64,000 nt of DNA, taken from positions 1 to 64,000 of the forward strand of contig CAKZUM010000021.1 of assembly GCA_937921525.1 (NCBI GenBank), in the 5' to 3' direction. Under the pieces are notes generated by a model. That model saw only the letters and a program-made list of their open reading frames with translations. It made no database searches and was not told the DNA's origin. Shown one piece after another: positions 27,977 through 37,100 of the stretch (positions are counted from its first letter, which is position 1; each line of letters begins with the position of its first letter). The translations under genes and the position numbers were made by a program. This DNA comes from an uncultured Saprospiraceae bacterium (GTDB lineage Bacteria > Bacteroidota > Bacteroidia > Chitinophagales > Saprospiraceae).

Positions 27977-30433
27977 TTACCATTTATATTTAAACCCCAA
28001 CCGAACCACCTGTGTCTCATAATAATTCTCATACAAAGCCGTAAAATCAGTACCATCAATCTCTTGCCGAATCCCAAAGTCATTTAAAACATCACTAAAA
28101 GAAAGGGTAAGTCGCCCTTTATTGTTCAGGATACTTTTTTGAATACCAAGGTCAATAGAAGAACGAGATAATTGTCTGCCTTGCGGAATATTTTTAGGCG
28201 CCATGTAAATACCTGTTAGCTGAATTTGTAGTTTATTAGACAGGTTGATTTGATTATTGATTTTTATATCCCAGGTCTGATCGGTTGTTTCTTGAATCGA
28301 ATAAGGTCTTTCGACAGGGAAAAAGATAGTGCCTGTAAAAGCGTCAATCTTATTAGTATACCAATTGAGGCTACCAGATATTTTCCAATAATCTTTGAGA
28401 CGCTGTGCCAATAATAGTTCTATCCCAAGGTTAGAGCCGTTGCCTACATTTTGATAAATTTTATTGATTATGGAATAATTACTATTGGAATTGTCAATGC
28501 TAAATATTCGTAAAAATGGGTCCTCAATCTGGCGGTAATAAGTCGCAAAGAATATAGAACCTGTTTCCCAAATTCGTTTATAGGCAGCTTCGTAGGTTTG
28601 CGTGAACTGTGGGCGTACATAAGGGTCGCCGATCTTCATTAATTCTGGATCATCGTATTTTGGAAAGATTCGTAAGTTCGGTTCCCCCGGTCGGTCTACT
28701 CTTTTGTTATAAAATAACGACAAATTATTAGCCGGATTTAGTTTGAACGTCAATCGAACATTAGGGTAGAATTTAAAATAGTCATAGGCATCATTTTGTG
28801 GATAGTATATATTCTCAGGAGAAATATCGTAAAAGACATTGGTTTGTTCTACTCGCAAACCACCCTCTATATCAAATTTTTGTTTTTCTAAGACATAATT
28901 CAAATAGGCAGCATAAATATTTTCTCCCCAATCAGACCAATCTCCTATGCCTTCATAAATAATAGATTGTTGCCCTCTATTGACTTCATACGTAACAGGA
29001 ATGGTTCTAATCTGCACTTTTGACCCAATTTCTACCCGACCACTTTTTAGTGGTTTTACATAGTCAGCGGTTAAAGAGGTGGTATTCTCTGTAGCAATAA
29101 TATGGGTCATATCTGTACCGATTCGAACCGAACTACTATCATTTAAAAAATAGGATTCGTCTTCCCAACCTCTCACATATTGGGCAGCAATAGCTAGTTG
29201 GTGTCCTGGTTCTTGAAAAGCATGTTCATAGTTTAACCGAAAATTGAGGTAACCTGTTACTTCCTCTTCTTTCCAATGCCAATAGCGATCGCGTTGATTG
29301 GTTAATTGATTAATAAATGGAATTTGAGAAGTATCTACGTGGCTTTCAAAGTCATAAATAGACGAGAAACTTAGGGTGTTTTGATCATCTAATGACCAAT
29401 CTATTCCGCCTCTAACAATATAGTGGGTCTGTGTTCTGTTTTCAGGAACTGCCGAAATTGTTTTTGCGCCATCGGCATAGTTTCGAGTAGTAAATTCGTT
29501 ATTGGGTAGTTTCTTTTGCTGCAATACTTCTGCTTGCAAAAAGCTACTAATAGCACTTGTTCTGTAATTGAGACTTAGATTGGGAAGGTATTTAGGATTG
29601 ATATGGTATCGTCCTAACTCCGTTGGTAAATCTGCTTTTCGAGTAGTCAATTCTCCCAAACCGAAAGTAAAACCGACGGCTCCATTAAACCCTTTTTCCT
29701 TTTCTTTTTTGTAAATGATATTGATAATACCAGCCATGCCCGTAGCATCATATTTCGCAGAGGGATTATTGATAATTTCAATACGCTCTATGTTGGCAGC
29801 AGGAATATTTCCTAAGCCTTGCTGATTGCCAAAGCCTGTCATGCCCGATTGTTTGCCGTCTACCAATACCGCTACTTGGTCGCTTCCTCTTAATAATACA
29901 TTTCCTTCTTGGTCAACCGCTACTCCTGGCAGGGCTTTCATGGCATCTAAGATAGACCCACCTGATTGAGCTATTTGCTCGGATAAATTAAAGGATTTTT
30001 TATCTAAACCTGCACCGACGACTGCTTTTTGGGCTTTTACAACTACTTCATCTAATTGAGTTGCCTCTGGGCTTAGTTCAATTTTACCGATGGAATAATT
30101 GTTATTCTTTTCGCCTATTAAAATGGGTACTTGTACCGTTTGATAGCCCACAAAAGAGCAAATTAATTGATAATTCCCTTTCTGGACGCCTGCTAAGGTA
30201 AAACGACCTGTTTCATCAGATAAGGCCCCTGTAATCATGGTTTCGCTATCCGCTTCATTTAGCACAATGGTTGCAAAAGAAATCGGTATGGTGTTGCCTT
30301 TTTCTAGGATTTGTCCTGAAATGGTTACTGTACTTTGGGCTAGTAAGCATAAGGTATATAGGCTGAATAGGGTAGCGGTAATGATTTTTTGCATAGATCG
30401 TTTTTTTACTTTTATCATTAGGATTGACATCAC
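27977..30433 (-). CDS. TonB-dependent receptor-like outer membrane protein with carboxypeptidase-regulatory-like N-domain
   Basis: VTISGQILEKGNTIPISFATIVL...GRFTLAGVQKGNYQL, plug domain, C-terminal beta barrel ending LGFKYKW. Confidence 0.88.
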   Translation of the reverse strand: MMSILMIKVKKRSMQKIITATLFSLYTLCLLAQSTVTISGQILEKGNTIPISFATIVLNEADSETMITGALSDETGRFTLAGVQKGNYQLICSFVGYQTVQVPILIGEKNNNYSIGKIELSPEATQLDEVVVKAQKAVVGAGLDKKSFNLSEQIAQSGGSILDAMKALPGVAVDQEGNVLLRGSDQVAVLVDGKQSGMTGFGNQQGLGNIPAANIERIEIINNPSAKYDATGMAGIINIIYKKEKEKGFNGAVGFTFGLGELTTRKADLPTELGRYHINPKYLPNLSLNYRTSAISSFLQAEVLQQKKLPNNEFTTRNYADGAKTISAVPENRTQTHYIVRGGIDWSLDDQNTLSFSSIYDFESHVDTSQIPFINQLTNQRDRYWHWKEEEVTGYLNFRLNYEHAFQEPGHQLAIAAQYVRGWEDESYFLNDSSSVRIGTDMTHIIATENTTSLTADYVKPLKSGRVEIGSKVQIRTIPVTYEVNRGQQSIIYEGIGDWSDWGENIYAAYLNYVLEKQKFDIEGGLRVEQTNVFYDISPENIYYPQNDAYDYFKFYPNVRLTFKLNPANNLSLFYNKRVDRPGEPNLRIFPKYDDPELMKIGDPYVRPQFTQTYEAAYKRIWETGSIFFATYYRQIEDPFLRIFSIDNSNSNYSIINKIYQNVGNGSNLGIELLLAQRLKDYWKISGSLNWYTNKIDAFTGTIFFPVERPYSIQETTDQTWDIKINNQINLSNKLQIQLTGIYMAPKNIPQGRQLSRSSIDLGIQKSILNNKGRLTLSFSDVLNDFGIRQEIDGTDFTALYENYYETQVVRLGFKYKW

Positions 30434-30642
30434 TTAATTATTGCACCATTTCTTACTAGATTTGGGGGAGCGAAGATAAGATAGAATTTTGGAGAGAATT
30501 AGGAGATAGATACTTTAATATTACTGAAGTTTGTTTGAAATATTAAGGAGAAGGACTTAAACCCTAATCCTAAAAGTCTCCTAAATCGATATTTACCTTT
30601 GTATCAATTCTTTTTCATCACGAATTAAAAATATAATCAATC

Positions 30643-31131
30643 ATGAAAGTAAAAGCTATAATAGTAGGATTGGTCGCCCTAATAGGCTTCTTTGGCATAT
30701 CGATGACGTTAAATAATAAAATGGAGGTGCCTGAAGCCGTAAAGACCGCTTTTTCCAAAAAGTATCCTGCTGCTAAAAAAGTGGAATGGGAATTAGAAAG
30801 AGTTGGAGAATATGAAGCAGAGTTTAAATTAAATGACCAAGAAATGTCTGCTAATTTTTCAGAAGATGGTATTTGGGTCGGATCTGAAACTGAAATTAAA
30901 ATAGTCGATTTACCCCAAATAATACAAGAAGCCGTTGGTGCTACTTTCCCCAATACAAAAATAGAGGAGGCGGAACTAGCAGAAAAGCCGAATAACATAT
31001 TAGTTTATGAAGTAGAATTGGAAGATGAAAAACAAGAGATAGAATTTAAAGCAATTTTCTCAGCAGACGGTACTTTTATTAAGAAAGAAATAGAAGAAGA
31101 GGAGAATGAAGAGGAAGATCATAATAAGTAA
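30643..31131 (+). CDS. PepSY-like secreted protein
   Basis: VPEAVKTAFSKKYPAAKKVEWELE... repeated motif, signal peptide. Confidence 0.7.
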   Translation: MKVKAIIVGLVALIGFFGISMTLNNKMEVPEAVKTAFSKKYPAAKKVEWELERVGEYEAEFKLNDQEMSANFSEDGIWVGSETEIKIVDLPQIIQEAVGATFPNTKIEEAELAEKPNNILVYEVELEDEKQEIEFKAIFSADGTFIKKEIEEEENEEEDHNK

Positions 31132-31169
31132 GAGTAACATAAATCTACCAATTTATGATATTAAAATTG

Positions 31170-31211
31170 TTTGATGGTTTATCCTGTTCAAAAACGAGAT
31201 AAACCATCAAA
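31170..31211. terminator. 14-bp inverted repeat hairpin
   Basis: TTTGATGGTTTATC ... GATAAACCATCAAA, between PepSY-like and response regulator genes. Confidence 0.65.
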
Positions 31212-31243
31212 TAATTTCAGCCATTCTAAAGCTAGCAGTTAAC

Positions 31244-31921
31244 ATGAAAATACTAATCATTGAAGATGAAGAGGCGCTTGCCAAAAGTATCCAACAATAC
31301 CTTGGGACAGATGGAAATATATGTGAAATAGCGACTACTTTTGAGGAAGCATGGCTAAAGGCAAGTATCTATGAATATGACTGTATCTTGGTAGATATTA
31401 CCCTGCCTGGCGGAAATGGTTTAGATTTGATTCGGGAATTAAAAAAACAACATGCAACTGCGGGCATCATTATTATTTCTGCTAAAAATTCTTTGGAGGA
31501 TAAAATTGCTGGCTTAGAAATTGGCTCAGATGATTATCTCCCAAAGCCTTTTCATTTATCGGAATTAAATGCTCGTATTAAAGCATTGGTTCGGCGCAAA
31601 GAATTTGGAGGTAATAAAAGTATTGATTTTCACGAACTACGGGTGTTCCCTGATGAAAAACGACTATTAGTTAATGAAAAAACAGTTGCTTTGACCCGTA
31701 GTGAATACGATTTATTAATTTATTTTTTAGCCAATCGTAATCGGGTACTCACTAAGGAAAGTATTGCGGAACATTTAGCAGGGGATGCAGCAGATTCCTT
31801 AGATAGCTTTGATTTTATTTATTCTCATATCAAGAATCTAAGGAAAAAATTGATGACCAATGGAGCAGGCGACTATCTAAAAGCCGTTTATGGCGTAGGG
31901 TATAAATTTACAGATCGATGA
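31244..31921 (+). CDS. OmpR-family response regulator (CusR-like by context)
   Basis: Receiver DITLPGGNGLDLI, winged-helix output AVYGVGYKF. Confidence 0.93.
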   Translation: MKILIIEDEEALAKSIQQYLGTDGNICEIATTFEEAWLKASIYEYDCILVDITLPGGNGLDLIRELKKQHATAGIIIISAKNSLEDKIAGLEIGSDDYLPKPFHLSELNARIKALVRRKEFGGNKSIDFHELRVFPDEKRLLVNEKTVALTRSEYDLLIYFLANRNRVLTKESIAEHLAGDAADSLDSFDFIYSHIKNLRKKLMTNGAGDYLKAVYGVGYKFTDR

Positions 31922-33174
31922 AATTATTACAGCGAACGGGCTTGTATTTTATGGGATTTTCTTTCGTTATTTTACTCATTGGAGGGCTAGGTATTTTCTA
32001 TACCCTACAATATATGCTCGACCATGAAATGGATGAAAATCTCCATCATACTCGTGCGGTGTTGAATAAAGAATTGGGTAAGATGAACGAGTTACCGCCC
32101 ATTGTTGAAATTATGGATGAGGTAATTGATATTCGGGAAGTACGGATGCCATCGACTATTGAAGTGTATAAAGATACATTTCGTTTAGTGCGGGAAGAGG
32201 GTGAGGAAGAGTTAGAACCCTTTCGACAATATATTTATACCGATATGATTAAGGGAAAGTACTATCAAATTGCCTTAAATCACTCGAAGTTTGATAGCGA
32301 AGATTTACTAATAGCCATTACTGGCTTAATCGTAGGCTTTTTATTGTTATTTTTATTGGCATTGAATCTTTTTAACCGTTTTTTATCTCAAAAAATATGG
32401 CAACCCTTTTACCATACCATCCAGCAAATTCGCCAATATAGTTTTTCCCAACCTAATGCGCTGACAGCTTTGCCAAGTACGATTGATGAATTTGCCACTT
32501 TAGATACCGCATTGGCACAAATGACAAATAAGCTTACTAAAGATTATCAATCCCTCAAACAATTTACAGAGAATGCTTCTCATGAAATTCAAACGCCTTT
32601 AGCTATTATCCGTGCTCAAATTGATTTGTTATTACAACAGAAACAAGCAGAAACAAGCTTACAACATATTCAACAAATCCAACAATCTGTTACCAAGTTA
32701 TCCAAACTCAACAAGTCTCTTTTACTGCTAACTCGTATTGAAAATCGACAATTTGAACCTTTAGAACTAATAGCATTAGGAGATATTATTCATCAAAAAT
32801 TAGAAGCATTAGATCTATTAGTAAGAGCTAAATCGCTTCGTGTTGAAAGAGACATTTCCCCGCTTACGTTAAGGGCTAACCCTATCTTGGTAGATATTAT
32901 TATTAGTAACTTATTGACGAATGCGATTAAACATAATTTACCTGATGGAACAATAAGCATTCTTCTTACTGAAGATAAATTACTCCTTAAAAACACAGGT
33001 AATTCGCTTATGAAATCTCCTAGTAAACTATTTGAACGGTTTCAAAAAGCGGATGATTCGGCGAAGTCAGTTGGTTTAGGCTTGGCGATTGTTAAAGAAA
33101 TTTGCGAGGTCTATCATTGGGGAATTGACTATAGAAATGAAGCAGAGTGGCATTTGGTGGAGGTGGTTTTTTGA
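31918..33174 (+). CDS. Sensor histidine kinase (CusS-like by context)
   Basis: Two TMs, ASHEIQTPLAIIRAQ H-box, GLGLAIVKEI G-box; 4-bp overlap with regulator. Confidence 0.93.
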   Translation: MKLLQRTGLYFMGFSFVILLIGGLGIFYTLQYMLDHEMDENLHHTRAVLNKELGKMNELPPIVEIMDEVIDIREVRMPSTIEVYKDTFRLVREEGEEELEPFRQYIYTDMIKGKYYQIALNHSKFDSEDLLIAITGLIVGFLLLFLLALNLFNRFLSQKIWQPFYHTIQQIRQYSFSQPNALTALPSTIDEFATLDTALAQMTNKLTKDYQSLKQFTENASHEIQTPLAIIRAQIDLLLQQKQAETSLQHIQQIQQSVTKLSKLNKSLLLLTRIENRQFEPLELIALGDIIHQKLEALDLLVRAKSLRVERDISPLTLRANPILVDIIISNLLTNAIKHNLPDGTISILLTEDKLLLKNTGNSLMKSPSKLFERFQKADDSAKSVGLGLAIVKEICEVYHWGIDYRNEAEWHLVEVVF

Positions 33175-33318
33175 TAGAGTTGGGGTATAAAAAAATATAT
33201 CTCAAAAGAAAAAATTAAAATAATCAAAAAAGGAAGCAACGCTTTTAGTGAAAATTGCCGTATCTAATAATAGAAAAGGAATTTACTTTTTGTACTCAAA
33301 TGGCACTCTTATTGCACT

Positions 33319-33364
33319 TTTTAAAATTAATGTTTTTTTAAAAGAAATAACATTAATTTTAAAA
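33319..33364. repeat. Long inverted repeat, 16-bp arms
   Basis: TTTTAAAATTAATGTT - N14 - AACATTAATTTTAAAA read directly. Confidence 0.95.
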
Positions 33365-33397
33365 CTTGCTTTAGTTCCTTTTTTATCTATACATTTG
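33365..33397 (+). promoter_or_regulatory. Candidate promoter cTTG-N21-TACATTTG
   Basis: TACATTTG at 33390-33397 with cTTG at 33365-33368, upstream of ORF 33422. Confidence 0.55.
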
Positions 33398-33421
33398 TAC
33401 TAGTAATAATGTAATTATTAA

Positions 33422-33892
33422 ATGAATCAAATAAGTAATACATATCGTTTTATCGCCTTGTTTTTGGCAATGCTGATGTTCCTGACATCTGTTGTCTTTA
33501 CAATAGATATGCATTACTGTGGTGGTGAATTGAAATCTTTTAGTTTATTCGGAGAAGCAACCCCTTGTTATGAATTAGCAGGTGGCGAAACAGCTATCAA
33601 GTGTCCGAACCATAGTAAGATGGCACAAAAGATGGATAAAAGGGGAGTCACAATGGATAAGAAAAGTTGTTGTGAAAACAAATCTTTTGAATTTCATTCT
33701 GAGCTTGACCAACAAGAACAAGCTGCTTCTTTAGCACTTACGCCGCATATTCAGCAATTCATTATTGCTTACGCACTAATATTTTGCACCAAATCAGCAT
33801 CCTTAAACAAGGTTACTACACCTTTCTTAACGTATTTATCTCCACAAATAGCAAGGGACATCCCTGTCCTGAATGAAGCATTTCTGCTTTAG
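33422..33892 (+). CDS. HYC_CC_PP-type small secreted protein
   Basis: DMHYCGGELKSFSLFGEA, KKSCCENK and PFLTYLSPQIARDIPVL. Confidence 0.75.
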   Translation: MNQISNTYRFIALFLAMLMFLTSVVFTIDMHYCGGELKSFSLFGEATPCYELAGGETAIKCPNHSKMAQKMDKRGVTMDKKSCCENKSFEFHSELDQQEQAASLALTPHIQQFIIAYALIFCTKSASLNKVTTPFLTYLSPQIARDIPVLNEAFLL

Positions 33893-34162
33893 CATTTACC
33901 TTTTTCTAAGTCAGTATTCAAACTTCCTTGTATCTATTCAAAACGGAAGCGTTATAGTCTGATTTTTCCAATTATTAGGAATAATTAACTATACCAATGA
34001 TACTGGTCTATTTTTCTTCTACTCTATTTTTTTCAATTTACGAGTTGAATATCTGATTGTTCTAAGCAAGTATAAGTAAAAATAGCAATATAAAATAGCT
34101 AATTTATTCTTGTACGCTGTCTTATAAGAGCAGTCCTATAGCTGACTTCTAGAAGAGGTATA

Positions 34163-37100
34163 ATGCTTAATACGACTATTCGTTTTTTTCTGGAAAATAA
34201 GCTAGTAGCTTATCTATTAATAGCCCTATTTATTGGTTGGGGGTTGGTAACAGCCCCTTTTGATTTTGGTATTAATGATTTACCAAGAGACCCTGTATCT
34301 GTTGATGCAATACCAGATATTGGGGAAAATCAACAAATCGTTTTTACTAACTGGATGGGGCGGTCTCCACAAGATGTAGAAGACCAAATTACTTATCCAT
34401 TAACATCTGCCTTACTAGGCATTCCAGGTGTAAAAAGTGTTCGAAGTAATTCTATGTTTGGCTTTTCTAGTGTCTATCTCATTTTTAATGATGACGTAGA
34501 ATTTTATTGGAGTCGAAGTCGAATTTTAGAAAAACTAAACTCCCTTCCTGCCAACACTTTGCCTGATGGGGTACAACCAGCACTGGGGCCTGATGCGACC
34601 GCACTTGGTCAAATTTATTGGTACACCTTAGAAGGGCATGACTCCGAAGGGAATCCAACGGGTGGTTGGAATTTACATGAACTTCGTACCATTCAAGATT
34701 TTTATGTACGTTATGGGCTTTCTTCTGCGGAAGGTGTAGCCGAAGTTGCCTCTATCGGTGGGTATGTCAAAGAATACCAAGTAGATGTTGACCCCGAAGC
34801 AATGAAAGTAAATAACATTACTTTGGAGCAAGTAATGAAAGCCATTAAAAGTAGTAATATTGATGTAGGTGCACAAACCATTGAAATTAATCTAGCAGAG
34901 TATTTTGTTCGAGGCTTAGGTTATGTTAAGAACATTGAGGACATAGAAAAGAGTGTTGTTAAAGTAAAAAACAATGTGCCTGTACGTATCGGAGACATTG
35001 CTAGAGTATCCATTGCTCCAGCTACTCGCAGAGGTATTTTGGATAAATCGGGGGCAGAAGCAGTCGGTGGAGTAGTGGTTGCCCGTTATGGCGCAAATCC
35101 TTTAGAAGTTATTCAAAATGTCAAAGCTAAAATTGAAGAATTAGCACCAGGGCTAGCCACGAAAACCTTAGCAGATGGTACGGTGTCTCAAGTAACGATT
35201 GTGCCTTTTTATGATAGAACCCAGCTAATTAATGAAACCATTGGTACGCTACAAGAGGCTTTGACCTTAGAAATTTTGATTACGATTATCGTAGTCATTC
35301 TAATGTTATTAAATTTAAAGTCTTCACTCTTAGTAGCAGGAACTTTGCCGATTGCGGTGTTGATGTGCTTTATCGCTATGAAATACTTTGGGGTAGATGC
35401 CAATATTGTCGCACTTTCGGGTATTGCGATTGCGATTGGTACGATGGTAGATATGGGGATTGTATTGACAGAAAGTATGGTGAATCGAATAAAAGAGGCG
35501 CCTCCCGAAGAAGACTTATTGGAAAGTATTTATGAAGCAACCACAGAAGTAGCAGGTGCGGTCATTACTGCAGTAGCAACGACCGTTATCAGTTTTATCC
35601 CTGTGTTTACAATGGAAGCTGCCGAGGGTAAACTATTTAAGCCTTTAGCTTATACCAAGAGTTTTGCTTTAATAGCCTCTATTATAGTAGCCATTACTAT
35701 AATTCCACCATTGGCACATAGTCTTTTTTCTATCAAATCTGGTAAAAAATTAGTAGCTACTATTGGAAATTTTTTAGCATTGATTGCGGGTTTAGTTATT
35801 GCCTATTTATACAACCCTTTTTTGGGAAGTATTCTAGCGGTAATTGGTTTGTCTGGTTTATTAAACTTATTGGTACAACAATATAGTTCGGAAAGAAATT
35901 CAACGATTCTTTCTTGGATAACCAATATTATTTATGCTTTGCTAGTCGCTTGGTTATTAGCAACCGTTTGGATGCCATTAGGCGTGAATAAAAGTAACCT
36001 AACAAACTTCTTTTTTATAGTGGTTTTAGCAGGTGGATTGATTGGATTCTTTTATATCATCATCTATTTCTACGAAAGTATTCTTCGATTCCTACTGCGT
36101 TTTAAAATCCTCTTTTTATTAGTAGTGGGTTTTATCGTTTTTCAAGGACTTTTGGTATTCCAACAAACGGGAGAAGAGTTTATGCCTTCCTTGGACGAAG
36201 GGTCTTTTTTATTGATGCCGACTTCAATGCCGCATTCTGGTATGCAGGAAAATATTAAGAACCTGCGTGTTTTAGATATGGCAGTTACGGCTATTCCAGA
36301 AGTCGAGACGGTGGTTGGTAAAGCGGGTAGAGTTAATAGTCCATTAGACCCTGCCCCAATGTCGATGTATGAAAATGTGATTTTGTACAAATCAGAATAT
36401 AAGACGGATGAAAATGGCCACCGTACCCGATTTAGATACGAAAGCGGAGAATACGTCAGAGATGATGCAGGCGAATTGATACCCGATGACAATGGACGTT
36501 ACTTTCGTCAATGGCGAGATGAAATCAAAAGTCCCGATGATATTTGGAATGAAATTGTAAAAGTGACTAAAGTTCCAGGGGTTACTTCTGCACCCAAATT
36601 ACAACCAATTGAAACTCGTTTGGTGATGTTGCAAACAGGAATGAGAGCACCAATGGGGATAAAAGTTCGAGGTACAGATTTGGCAGCTATTGAAGCCTTT
36701 GGTTTAGAATTGGAACAATATCTCAAGGAGGTAGACGGTGTGAAAGATGCGGCTGTTTTTGCGGACCGTATTGTGGGCAAGCCTTATTTATTAATGGACA
36801 TTGACCGAGATGCGATTAGTCGTTACGGTTTAACTATCGAAAGAGTACAGCAACATATTCAAGCAGCAGTAGGTGGTATGAATATGACTAGTACAGTAGA
36901 AGGGCGAGAACGATATGCTATTCGTATTCGCTACCCCAGAGAATTGAGAAATAATCCAGAAGTTTTAAAACGAATTTATATACCTACCGAAACAGGGCAA
37001 CAAATTCCACTAGGTGATTTGGTGAATATCCGCTACGAACAGGGCGCACAAGCTATTAAAAGTGAAGATGGCTTTTTGATTGGCTATGTTTTGTTTGATA

